This document shows, piece after piece, positions 1 to 6,737 of a DNA stretch of 11,279 nt. The stretch lies in NCBI GenBank assembly GCA_026990045.1, contig JALSIK010000257.1:1-11279 (forward strand), written 5' to 3'. Position numbers and translations under genes: made by a program. Position 1 is the first letter of the stretch; each line of letters opens with the position of its first letter. The stretch is from Chromatiales bacterium (GTDB taxonomy: Bacteria > Pseudomonadota > Gammaproteobacteria > CAMYNG01). The notes under the pieces were generated by a model. The model was not told where the DNA came from. It saw nothing but the letters and a program-made list of their open reading frames with translations, and ran no database searches.

Positions 1-1601
1 TTCTTGATGAGCACGCCGGCCAGGGCGCCGCGGCCGGTGCCCACCATGATGGACATGGGGGTGGCCAGGCCCAGGGCGCAGGGACAGGCGATGATGAGCA
101 CCGCCACCGCGTTGATCACGGCATGGGCCAGGCGCGGCTCCGGCCCCCATTGCCACCAGACGACGAAGGTGATGATGGCGATCACCACCACCGCCGGCAC
201 GAAGTAGGCGGCGACCACGTCGGCCAGCTTCTGGATGGGGGCGCGGGAGCGCTGGGCGGCGGCCACCATTTCCACGATGCGCGACAGCAGCGTGTCCGCC
301 CCCACCTTTTCGGCCCGCATGAGCAGGGTGCCGTTGCCGTTCACCGTGGCCCCGATGACCTTGTCGCCCGCCTCCTTGTGCACGGGCATGGGCTCACCGG
401 TGACCATGGATTCGTCCACGTGGCTGTCGCCCTCGATCACCGTGCCGTCCACCGGGATCTTCTCCCCCGGCCGCACGCGCAGGGTGTCCCCCGGCTGCAC
501 CCGCTCCAGGGGAATGTCCTCCTCGCTGCCGTCGGGACGCACGATGCGCGCCGTGTTGGGGGCCAGCTCCAGCAGCATGCGGATGGCCTCGTTGGTCTTG
601 CTGCGGGCCCGCAGCTCCAGCACCTGTCCCAGCAGCACCAGGGTGGTGATGACCGCGGCGGCCTCGAAGTAGACCGGGACCACCCCCACCTCGTTGAAGA
701 CCGAGGGCGGAAAGATCCCCGGTGCGATGACCGCCACCGTGCTGTAGGTCCAGGCCACCCCCACGCCCAGGGCGATGAGGGTGAACATGTTGAGGTTGCG
801 GGTGACCACCGATTGCCAGCCGCGGACGAAGAACGGCCAGCCTCCCCACAGGACCACCGGCGTGGCCAGGATCAGCTCGAAGGTCTGGCGCAGGCGCGGG
901 TCGATGATCTCCGCCATGCCCTCGGGCCAGAATTCGGCCGCCATGGCGGAGATCAGCACCGGCAGGGTGAGCACGGTGCTGATCCAGAACCGGCGGGTCA
1001 TGTCGGCCAGTTCCGGGTTTTCCTCCTCCACCACCGCCGTCCGCGGTTCCAGTGCCATGCCGCACTTGGGGCAGGTGCCCGGGTGGTCCTGGACCACCTC
1101 CGGGTGCATGGGGCAGACGTACTCGGTCTTCACCGGGGCCGGCACCCCCGAGGCCGGTTCCAGCGCCATGCCGCACTTGGGGCAGGTGCCGGGGCCGTGC
1201 TGGCGCACCTCGGGGTGCATGGGACAGGTGTATTCGACGGTGGTGCAGACGCCGCCGCCACAGCCGTCTTCCGCGGCCGTTTCCGCCCCGGCCTCGCGGC
1301 CGGCGTAGTGCTCGGGGTGCTCCCGGAACTTGTGGTGGCAGTGCTCGCTGCAGAAGTAGTAATGCCGCCCCCCGTGTTCTTCATGCGCGGCGGCGGTGGC
1401 GGGGTCCACGTCCATGCCGCACACCGGGTCCTTGACCGGGCCGGCGGCGGGCGCCTCGCGCCCGGCGTACCGCTGCGGCGCGGCGGTGAATTTCTCGTGG
1501 CAGTGCTTGCTGCAGAAATACCAGGTCCGGCCCTCGTAGTCTTCGCGGGCGGCGGCCGTGTCCGGTTCCACGGTCATGCCGCAGACGGGATCCTTGTGCA
1601 T
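1..1601 (-). CDS. copA: Copper-translocating P1B-type ATPase, 3' end off the window
   Basis: Inner-membrane pump that uses ATP to export a soft metal, most likely Cu(I) or Ag(I). The first 533 residues are visible. Order of parts: YHS domain (DPVCGM at 4-9, YFC..HC at 28-34), second YHS (58-63, 82-88), then two CPMHP-type metal-binding domains (about 124-149 and 161-186, each with CPMHPEV and CPKCGMALEP). Membrane helices follow at about 203-222, 240-258, 270-292 and 308-328. The actuator domain has TGE at 401-403. Two more helices follow, the last with the CPC metal-site motif at 506-508. The phosphorylation and ATP-binding domains (DKTGT) lie beyond position 1. No classical CxxC ferredoxin-like HMA domain is present. 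The ATG at 1601 has GGAGGAG at 1610-1616. It is last of a same-strand cluster after the Met-rich and Rieske genes. CPC supports a Cu/Ag pump; the exact metal is inferred. Confidence 0.93.
   Translation of the reverse strand, partial: MHKDPVCGMTVEPDTAAAREDYEGRTWYFCSKHCHEKFTAAPQRYAGREAPAAGPVKDPVCGMDVDPATAAAHEEHGGRHYYFCSEHCHHKFREHPEHYAGREAGAETAAEDGCGGGVCTTVEYTCPMHPEVRQHGPGTCPKCGMALEPASGVPAPVKTEYVCPMHPEVVQDHPGTCPKCGMALEPRTAVVEEENPELADMTRRFWISTVLTLPVLISAMAAEFWPEGMAEIIDPRLRQTFELILATPVVLWGGWPFFVRGWQSVVTRNLNMFTLIALGVGVAWTYSTVAVIAPGIFPPSVFNEVGVVPVYFEAAAVITTLVLLGQVLELRARSKTNEAIRMLLELAPNTARIVRPDGSEEDIPLERVQPGDTLRVRPGEKIPVDGTVIEGDSHVDESMVTGEPMPVHKEAGDKVIGATVNGNGTLLMRAEKVGADTLLSRIVEMVAAAQRSRAPIQKLADVVAAYFVPAVVVIAIITFVVWWQWGPEPRLAHAVINAVAVLIIACPCALGLATPMSIMVGTGRGALAGVLIK
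1045..1266 (-). repeat. Tandem 111-bp intragenic duplication in copA
   Basis: Two adjacent units of about 111 bp (roughly 1045-1155 and 1156-1266) each encode one CPMHP...CPKCGMALEP metal-binding domain. Over their first 39 bases (1045-1083 against 1156-1194) I count 37 identities, and similarity continues more weakly beyond. The period is exactly 37 codons, so the reading frame is kept. The near-identity at the DNA level, including synonymous positions, suggests recent duplication or gene conversion rather than two long-diverged domains. Confidence 0.75.
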
Positions 1602-1626
1602 CTGTTGTTCTCCTCCCGTGTCGGTA

Positions 1627-1651
1627 GCGCCGGGGACCGCGTCCCCGGCGC
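1627..1651 (-). promoter_or_regulatory. Perfect 11-bp stem-loop between the Met-rich gene and copA
   Basis: GCGCCGGGGAC (1627-1637) and GTCCCCGGCGC (1641-1651) are exact reverse complements around a 3-base loop. The structure fills about half of the 58-bp gap between the stop of the Met-rich gene and the start of copA, about 10 bases ahead of the copA ribosome binding site. No T-run follows on either strand, so a classical intrinsic terminator is unlikely. An mRNA processing or stabilising element, or a partial attenuator adjusting the ratio of the two proteins, fits better. The role is inferred. Confidence 0.5.
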
Positions 1652-1659
1652 GTCGGTGT

Positions 1660-2103
1660 TCAGCGGTGATGCATGCGGCCGCGCTCGGCCTGGTGCTGCA
1701 TCATCTGTTCCATCATCATCTGCATCATGTCGAGGCGCCGTTCCAGGTGCTGCATGCGCCGTTCCATCGTGTCCCCTTGCGCATCACCGCCGGCGCCCGA
1801 TGCCGGGTGCAGGCCGCGATGCAGGTTCTGGGGACCGACGCGCTTGCCGCCTCCCTTTCCATCGCCGGCCGCCATCCCGCTCATCATGTGGCGCATCATG
1901 CCCATGCCCTTCTGCATCTCCTTCATGTGCTGCGCCATGAGTTGATCATGGGTCTTGGTGTCGCGGGCCTGGCGGGCCTTCTCCAGGACCTGCTGCGAAC
2001 GCATCATCTGTTCGTGCATCTTCTGCATGTCGGTTTCCGCCGCCCCCGCCAGCGGGGCGGCCAGGGCGAGGCCCAGCACGGTGACGAGGATTCTTGTGCT
2101 CAT
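1660..2103 (-). CDS. Exported Met/His-rich protein, putative periplasmic copper-binding protein
   Basis: A 147-residue protein with a short Sec signal peptide (residues 1 to about 22, hydrophobic LVTVLGLALAAPLAGAA, cleavage likely before ETDM). The mature part holds most of the 24 methionines and all 10 histidines and has no cysteine. Met/His clusters lie at 26-34, 56-77 and 113-146, including runs such as MMQMMMEQMM, and it ends in MHHR. A Gly/Lys-rich linker (about 79-90) and a second linker (about 91-111) separate two probable helical segments. Thioether and imidazole ligands without Cys are typical of periplasmic copper carriers, and the gene sits between a Rieske gene (50-bp gap) and a copper ATPase (58-bp gap). 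I do not recognise a named family; the copper role is inferred from composition and context. The ATG at 2103 has GGGAGGA upstream (about 2112-2118). Confidence 0.85.
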   Translation of the reverse strand: MSTRILVTVLGLALAAPLAGAAETDMQKMHEQMMRSQQVLEKARQARDTKTHDQLMAQHMKEMQKGMGMMRHMMSGMAAGDGKGGGKRVGPQNLHRGLHPASGAGGDAQGDTMERRMQHLERRLDMMQMMMEQMMQHQAERGRMHHR

Positions 2104-2153
2104 GGTCTTGTCCTCCCGGGTTGATTGCCAGTGTTCACGGTTGTGACGCGGGA

Positions 2154-2780
2154 TCAGGCGCCCGTCTCCGTGTCCACGCCGATCTGCACCAGGGTGTCGC
2201 TCAGGTAACGGTAGGGCGGCACCACCAGGTTGGTGGGCGCCGGCACGCCCTTGTACACCCGGCCGGCGAAGTCGAAGCGCGAGCCGTGGCAGGGACAGAA
2301 GTATCCCCCCGGCCAGTCGGCCCCCAGGTCGGCCGGACCGATGTCCGGGCGGAAGGTGGGCACGCAGCCCAGGTGGGTGCAGATGGCGATGACCACGAAG
2401 TGCTCGGGGTGCAGGGAGCGGAAGCGGTTGCGGGCGTATTCCGGCTGCTGGCTCGTGACCCGCGAATCCGGATCACGCAGGCGCTCCAGGAGGGAGGGGG
2501 CCTGCAGCCGCTCCAGCATCTCCGGGGTCCGGTGCAGCACCCAGACCGGGCGCTTGCGCCACTCCACGGTGACCTGGCTGCCGGGCTCGATGCGGGAAAT
2601 GTCCACCGTCACCGGCGCGCCCGCGGCCCGCGCCCGGGCACTGGGCTGCATGGAGAGGATGAAGGGCACCGATGCCGCGCCCGCGCCCACCGCCCCGATG
2701 GCCGTGGTCACCGCGGTGAGAAACCGCCGCCGGCGCAGGTCGGGGGCGGGGGGGCCGTTTTCCATGACCGTATCATTCAT
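2154..2780 (-). CDS. petA: Rieske [2Fe-2S] protein, ubiquinol-cytochrome c reductase iron-sulfur subunit type
   Basis: A 208-residue membrane-anchored Rieske protein that in bc1 complexes passes electrons from quinol to cytochrome c1 on the periplasmic side. An N-terminal twin-arginine signal-anchor is seen (RRRRFLT at 16-22, hydrophobic stretch to about residue 43). Box I is CTHLGC (Cys134, His136, Cys139) and box II is CPCHGS (Cys162, Cys164, His165). By family knowledge 134/136/162/165 bind the cluster and 139-164 form a disulfide. All ligands are intact and the length is normal. Oddly, neither cytochrome b nor c1 follows; the next genes are the Met-rich protein and the copper ATPase. It may be the cell's only PetA displaced from petBC, or a second copy used under copper stress or low oxygen. 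The ATG at 2780 has AAGGAG 8 bases upstream. Confidence 0.93.
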   Translation of the reverse strand: MNDTVMENGPPAPDLRRRRFLTAVTTAIGAVGAGAASVPFILSMQPSARARAAGAPVTVDISRIEPGSQVTVEWRKRPVWVLHRTPEMLERLQAPSLLERLRDPDSRVTSQQPEYARNRFRSLHPEHFVVIAICTHLGCVPTFRPDIGPADLGADWPGGYFCPCHGSRFDFAGRVYKGVPAPTNLVVPPYRYLSDTLVQIGVDTETGA

Positions 2781-2872
2781 CGCTGCAGCTCCTTGCCTTG
2801 CTGGTGTCCACCGGCTTCATGTCATTGCTGACAACGGATTTCCGGCGGGGTTCTGGGGGAATGGGGGCCGGG

Positions 2873-2886
2873 CTGATCCAGATCAA
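2873..2886 (-). promoter_or_regulatory. FNR/ANR-like box, petA-proximal
   Basis: The minus strand reads TTGATCTGGATCAG, matching 9 of 10 defined positions of the FNR-family site TTGAT-N4-ATCAA. Its centre lies about 99 bases upstream of the petA start. I see no convincing -10 hexamer 31-32 bases downstream of it. It may therefore be a second binding site downstream of the promoter at 3003-3050 (a repressor-like position), or it may serve a weaker promoter. Confidence 0.5.
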
Positions 2887-3002
2887 CCCGGGCCACGGTT
2901 CCTGGAACGTGTCCAGCCGGACTCCGGCCCCGCAGGCCGCGGCGGATCCTGTGCGTGGCTCCACGCCAGGCCGGCGCCGGGCCTGCGGCGGTTGCCCGGC
3001 CG

Positions 3003-3050
3003 GGACCCCAGTATGAACCCGGGGTGGAGCGGAAGGTTGATCCGGATCAG
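3003..3050 (-). promoter_or_regulatory. Putative FNR/ANR-dependent promoter for the Rieske/copper cluster
   Basis: An FNR-like box occupies 3037-3050 (CTGATCCGGATCAA on the minus strand, 9 of 10 positions). On the same strand, 21 bases further on, is a -10-like hexamer CATACT (3010-3015, 4 of 6). This implies a start near 3003, putting the box centre close to -41, the usual class II FNR geometry. The leader to petA would be about 220 bases. The box overlaps the pncB stop codon (TGA, 3047-3049). FNR-family regulators activate at low oxygen, which would make this cluster oxygen-responsive; that is an inference. Confidence 0.5.
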
Positions 3051-4423
3051 GATTTCGTATCGCCGGGCCCGGATTTCTCCGGCCGTGGCGTGCCGTCCAG
3101 CGTCGCCGCCAGGCGGGCCAGCGCGGGGGAGATGTTCACGCCGGGGCGGGCGGCGGGTTCCAGGCCGCGCAGGGGGGCGGGCAGGCGTTCGAGGTTCTGC
3201 TCCAGGCGGGCGCGGACGGCGTCCAGCGTCTCGGGGGGGTGCAGGCGCCGTCCCCCCTGCATCACCGGCACCAGCAGCGGTTCCCCGGGCAGGTCTTCGT
3301 CCTCCAGCCCCAGGGTGTCCGCCTCCACGCGGCCGCTGGCGCCGTACTCCCGGAACACCTGCTTGCGGCCGGGCCAGGTGGCCTTGCCCTCGGAGCGCTT
3401 GCGCCGGGGACGACCCGCGTACTCCGCCAGCTTGTAGGCGCAGTCCAGGTAGGGCACGTCGCTGGAGGTGGTGAGGCGGGTGCCCACGCCGAAGCCGCCG
3501 ATGGGGGCACCGGCCTGCCGCAGGCGCCGGAGTTCGTGCTCGTCCAGGTTGCCGCTGGCGAAGATGCCGGTGTCGTGCAGGCCGCCGGCATCCAGGATCT
3601 CACGCACCCTGCGCGCATGGGCAGCGAGGTCGCCGCTGTCGATGCGCACCGCCTTGACGTGGATGCCCTGCCGCGCCAGCCGCGGCGCCAGCTCCACCAC
3701 CTTGCGGGCCCCGGCCTCGGTGTCATAGGTGTCGATGAGCAGGACCACGTTGTCCGGCTGGGCACGGGCGAAGCGGGCGAAGGCCTCCAGTTCGTCGTCG
3801 TGGGCCTCGATGAAGGAATGGGCCATGGTGCCGAACACCGGGATGCCGTACACCGGCGCCGCCAGCACGTTGGAGGTGCCGTCGAGACCGGCGAGGTAGG
3901 CCGCGCGGGCGGCCAGCAGGCCGGCCTCGGCGCCATGGGCCCGGCGCAGGCCGAAGTCCACCAGCAGGGCGTCCGGCGCCGCCAGCCGGCAGCGCACCGC
4001 CTTGCTCGCCACCAGGATCTGGAAATGCAGCAGGTTGATGAGGCGGCTCTCCACCAGCTGCGCCTGGGGCAGGGGCGCGGTCACCCGCAGGACCGGTTCG
4101 CCGGCGAAGAAGATCGTCCCCTCGGGCAGGGCGTGGACGTCGCCGGTGAAGCGCAGGCCGGCGAGCCAGCCGGTGAAGTCGTCGCTGAAGCGGCCGCTGT
4201 CGCGGATCCACCCCAGTTCTCCGTCCGTGAAACGCAGGCCCTCGAGAAACTCCAGGACCGTCTCCAGTCCCGCGGCGACGAGAAAGTTGCGCTCCGGCGG
4301 CAGGCGGCGGACGAAGAAATCGAACACCGCCGTCTCCTCCATGCCCTGGTCGAAGTAACCCTGCAGCATGGTGAGCTGGTAGAGATCGGTGAGCAGGACG
4401 CTGGCGCCGGCGGGCAGGGTCAT
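3047..4423 (-). CDS. pncB: Nicotinate phosphoribosyltransferase
   Basis: Converts nicotinate plus phosphoribosyl pyrophosphate to nicotinate mononucleotide, the committing step of the Preiss-Handler NAD salvage route, in the cytoplasm. The 458-residue length is normal. Family landmarks: N-terminal LLTDLYQLTM (10-19), FDFFVRRLP near 34-42, the DGTSN segment (181-185), GTMAHSF (198-204, with the histidine that is phosphorylated during ATP-coupled catalysis in this family), DTYDT (231-235), IDSGDL (261-266), and FGVGTRLTTS (311-320). The C-terminus (about residues 445-458) is charged and poorly conserved. It follows nicotinamidase on the same strand after 42 bases, so the product of one enzyme feeds the next. 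The ATG at 4423 has only a weak upstream purine stretch (ACGAGG), suggesting coupling to pncA translation. Confidence 0.96.
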   Translation of the reverse strand: MTLPAGASVLLTDLYQLTMLQGYFDQGMEETAVFDFFVRRLPPERNFLVAAGLETVLEFLEGLRFTDGELGWIRDSGRFSDDFTGWLAGLRFTGDVHALPEGTIFFAGEPVLRVTAPLPQAQLVESRLINLLHFQILVASKAVRCRLAAPDALLVDFGLRRAHGAEAGLLAARAAYLAGLDGTSNVLAAPVYGIPVFGTMAHSFIEAHDDELEAFARFARAQPDNVVLLIDTYDTEAGARKVVELAPRLARQGIHVKAVRIDSGDLAAHARRVREILDAGGLHDTGIFASGNLDEHELRRLRQAGAPIGGFGVGTRLTTSSDVPYLDCAYKLAEYAGRPRRKRSEGKATWPGRKQVFREYGASGRVEADTLGLEDEDLPGEPLLVPVMQGGRRLHPPETLDAVRARLEQNLERLPAPLRGLEPAARPGVNISPALARLAATLDGTPRPEKSGPGDTKS

Positions 4424-4465
4424 GGTGTGGCTGGCCTCGTCCCGCGGGCCCGGCGGCCCGGCGGT

Positions 4466-5062
4466 TCAGGCGGCGACGGCATCGAGGCGGGCGGTGTCGG
4501 CACCGGCATCCTGCATCTCCTTCACCGCGCGCTCGCCGTCGCCGGGGTGGACCTCCACGGCGCGGATGGCGTCTTCCAGCAGCACCACCTCGAAGCCCTC
4601 CGCGAGGGCATCGCGCACCGTGTTGAGGACGCAGTAATCGGTGGCCAGGCCGCCCACGAACACGCGCCGCACTCCGGCCTCGCGCAGGCGCCGCGCCAGG
4701 TCGGTGTCCTGGAAGCCGGAGTAGGCATCCTTGTCCGGGGCGGTGGCCTTGGACACGATGATCGCCTGGGCCGGGAGCGCGAGGCCGTCGGCGAAGGCGG
4801 CCCCGGGGGTGCCGGCGATGCAGTGGGGCGGCCAGGGACCGCCCCGTTCCCGGAAGGAACAGTGGTCCGCCGGGTGCCAGTCCCGGGTCGCCACCACCGG
4901 CAGGTCCCGGCCGGTGAAGATTTCCAGGTAACGGTTGAGCACCGGCACCACCTCGTCGCCGCGGGGCACGGCGAGGGCGCCCCCGGGAAGGAAATCCCTC
5001 TGCACGTCCACCACGATGAGGGCATCACCGGGGCGGGGTTCCATGCTGGGTGACTGGCTCAT
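4466..5062 (-). CDS. pncA: Nicotinamidase (isochorismatase-like hydrolase)
   Basis: Hydrolyses nicotinamide to nicotinate and ammonia, supplying PncB. It is 198 residues, normal for the family. By comparison with characterised PncA proteins the catalytic triad is Asp19 (VVDVQRDF), Lys105 (VSKATAP) and Cys144 (GLATDYCVLNT). The metal ligands are Asp61 and His63 (TRDWHP), His67 (DHCSF) and His80 (WPPHC). All are intact. I place the start at 5062: the reading frame stays open to 5608, but that upstream stretch is antisense to the phosphatase gene and unlike PncA. A second possible start is Met7 (5044). The chosen ATG lacks a good ribosome binding site, and its first bases overlap the stop codon of a possible short leader ORF. 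A CATAAT hexamer (5105-5110) could be the -10, without a clear -35. Confidence 0.95.
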   Translation of the reverse strand: MSQSPSMEPRPGDALIVVDVQRDFLPGGALAVPRGDEVVPVLNRYLEIFTGRDLPVVATRDWHPADHCSFRERGGPWPPHCIAGTPGAAFADGLALPAQAIIVSKATAPDKDAYSGFQDTDLARRLREAGVRRVFVGGLATDYCVLNTVRDALAEGFEVVLLEDAIRAVEVHPGDGERAVKEMQDAGADTARLDAVAA

Positions 5063-5088
5063 GGCTGCGGCTCGTTGCGGGGCATCAT
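5059..5088 (-). CDS. Possible 9-residue leader peptide overlapping the pncA start
   Basis: On the minus strand a strong ribosome binding site, GGAGGG (5095-5100), stands 6-7 bases before an ATG at 5088 that is out of frame with pncA. It reads MMPRNEPQP and stops at a TGA that overlaps the pncA ATG as ATGA. Because pncA itself has a weak site, ribosomes finishing this short frame could reinitiate on pncA. This is read directly from the sequence, but short frames arise by chance and the peptide has no recognisable attenuation signal. Confidence 0.35.
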   Translation of the reverse strand: MMPRNEPQP

Positions 5089-5140
5089 CGGCACACCCTC
5101 CATTATTATGGGCGGAGCGGTGCCGGATCCAGTGCCTCCC

Positions 5141-5170
5141 TTGCCCGCGGCCGGCGCGGTGTCCTATTCT
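5141..5170 (+). promoter_or_regulatory. Candidate sigma70 promoter for the Ppx/GppA gene
   Basis: TTGCCC (5141-5146) and TATTCT (5165-5170) are separated by 18 bases, each matching 4 of 6 consensus positions. A start near 5177 would give a leader of about 82 bases to the GTG at 5259. It lies in the gap divergent to pncA. The hexamers are moderate, so this is a candidate only. Confidence 0.35.
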
Positions 5171-5258
5171 GGCACCTGTCCTGTCGGTATCCGTTTTCCC
5201 ATACGAGGATCCCGCCATCACCCGCCCGTGGCTGAACCTGCCCCGCCAGGGCCGCACC

Positions 5259-6731
5259 GTGCCGTCGCGGCTGGCGGCCGTGGACCTCGGGTCCAACAGT
5301 TTCCACCTGCTGCTGGCCCGTCCCGGCGACAGCGGCTTCCAGGTCGTCGACCGCCAGCGCGAGATGGTGCGCCTGGCCGAGGGCCTGGGGCCGGACGGCC
5401 GCCTCTCGGCGGCGGCCACGGACCGGGCCCTGGCGTGCCTGGATCGCTTCGGCCAGCTCGTGCGCGACCTGCCGCCGGGCGCGGTGCGCGCGGTGGGCAC
5501 CAACACCCTGCGCCGCGCGCGCGATGCCGGCGGGTTCCTGCGCACGGCCGAGGCGCGCCTGGGCCACCCCATCGAGATCGTGTCCGGGCTGGAGGAGGCC
5601 CGGCTCATCTACCTGGGCGTGGCCCACTCGGTGGCCGACGACGGGCGCCGGCGGCTGGTGGTGGACATCGGCGGCGGCAGCACCGAGCTCATCGTGGGCG
5701 AGGGCTTCACCCCGCGGGAGCTGGAGAGCCTGTACATGGGCTGTGTTTCCTATAGTCACCGTTTCTTCGCCGGCGGGCGCATCAGCCGCAAGCGCCTGCG
5801 CCAGGCGGTGCTGGCGGCGCGCACCGAGCTGGAGCCCCACGAGCGCCGGTTCCGGGCCGCCGGCTGGCAGCGGGTGGTGGGGGCGTCGGGCACCATCCGT
5901 GCCGTGGCCCGGGTGGCCGGGGGGCAGGCCGGCCTCGTCACCCGCCAGGCGCTGGAGCGGTTGATGGAGGCGCTGGTCGAGGCCGGCAGCGTGGAGCGCC
6001 TGCGCCTGCCGGGCCTGGGGGCCGAGCGCCGGCCGGTGTTTCCGGGCGGCGTGGCCATCCTGGCGGCGGTGTTCGAGGCCCTGGGGCTGGAGACCATGGC
6101 CGCGGCCGAGGGGGCGCTGCGCGAGGGGGTTCTCTACGACCTGCTGGGACGCATCCACCACGAGGACGTGCGCGGGGCCACCGTGAGCGACCTGGAGCGC
6201 CGCTTCGCCGTCGACACCGTCCATGCCCGCCGGGTGGCGGACACCGCCCGGGCCCTCCACGCCCGGGTCGCCGCGGCCTGGGACCTCGACGAGCCCGGGC
6301 TGGCGGCGCTGCTGGAGTGGGCCGCGCGCCTGCACGAGCTGGGGCTGTTCGTGGCCCACGGCCAGTATCACAAGCACGGGGCCTACATCCTGGGACACGC
6401 CGACCTGCCGGGGTTCTCGCGCCAGGAGCAGGCGGCGCTGGCCTTGCTGGTGCGGGCCCACCGGCGCAAGTTTCCCGGCGCCGAGTTCGAGGCCTGGGCC
6501 CCGGCGGAGGCCGCGCGCCTGCGCCGCCTGGCCTGCCTGCTGCGCCTGGCGGTGCTGCTGCACCGCGGACGGGGGGAGGGGGCGCCGCCGGTGGAACTCG
6601 CCGTGGACGGGCCGGCGATGAAGCTGGCTTTTCCCCCGGGCTGGCTCGGGGAGCATCCGCTGACCGCCGCGGACCTGGAACAGGAGGCCGCGTGGCTCGC
6701 GGCCGCCGGGATGGCGCTGAGCTGGGAGTAG
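5259..6731 (+). CDS. ppx: Exopolyphosphatase / pppGpp phosphohydrolase family protein
   Basis: An actin/Hsp70-fold (ASKHA) phosphatase that removes terminal phosphate from polyphosphate (Ppx) or hydrolyses pppGpp to ppGpp (GppA). From the GTG at 5259 it has 490 residues. Motifs: phosphate-1 loop DLGSNSF (9-15), VGTNTLR (79-85), VSGLEEARLIYLG (108-120, holding the conserved catalytic glutamate), phosphate-2 loop DIGGGSTE (136-143), GASGTI (208-213) and EGALREG (284-290). An HD-like C-terminal domain (about 310-490) has its expected histidines near 359 and 367-380. This two-part build is of the long Ppx/GppA type. No ATG lies near the conserved start; GTG leaves 7 residues before AVDLG, close to known homologues. 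The weak CAGGG before it leaves the start unsure. Convergence on ppk1 favours Ppx, but sequence alone cannot exclude GppA. Confidence 0.92.
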   Translation: MPSRLAAVDLGSNSFHLLLARPGDSGFQVVDRQREMVRLAEGLGPDGRLSAAATDRALACLDRFGQLVRDLPPGAVRAVGTNTLRRARDAGGFLRTAEARLGHPIEIVSGLEEARLIYLGVAHSVADDGRRRLVVDIGGGSTELIVGEGFTPRELESLYMGCVSYSHRFFAGGRISRKRLRQAVLAARTELEPHERRFRAAGWQRVVGASGTIRAVARVAGGQAGLVTRQALERLMEALVEAGSVERLRLPGLGAERRPVFPGGVAILAAVFEALGLETMAAAEGALREGVLYDLLGRIHHEDVRGATVSDLERRFAVDTVHARRVADTARALHARVAAAWDLDEPGLAALLEWAARLHELGLFVAHGQYHKHGAYILGHADLPGFSRQEQAALALLVRAHRRKFPGAEFEAWAPAEAARLRRLACLLRLAVLLHRGRGEGAPPVELAVDGPAMKLAFPPGWLGEHPLTAADLEQEAAWLAAAGMALSWE

Positions 6732-6737
6732 GGCGAT

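Noticed and set aside
123..1940. Long open frame on the plus strand across the copper ATPase and Met-rich gene
   Set aside because: It is antisense to clear CopA and Met-rich genes, is low-complexity (Gly/His/Arg/Ala) and matches no fold; high GC makes such long shadow frames common.
2773..2964. 63-residue minus-strand frame upstream of the Rieske gene
   Set aside because: It overlaps the petA start, has no convincing ribosome binding site at its first ATG, has no recognisable features and contains the FNR-like box; more likely the mRNA leader.
5063..5608. N-terminal extension of nicotinamidase to 5608
   Set aside because: It runs antisense into the Ppx/GppA gene and is Arg/Ser-rich without family similarity; the normal PncA length is reached from 5062.
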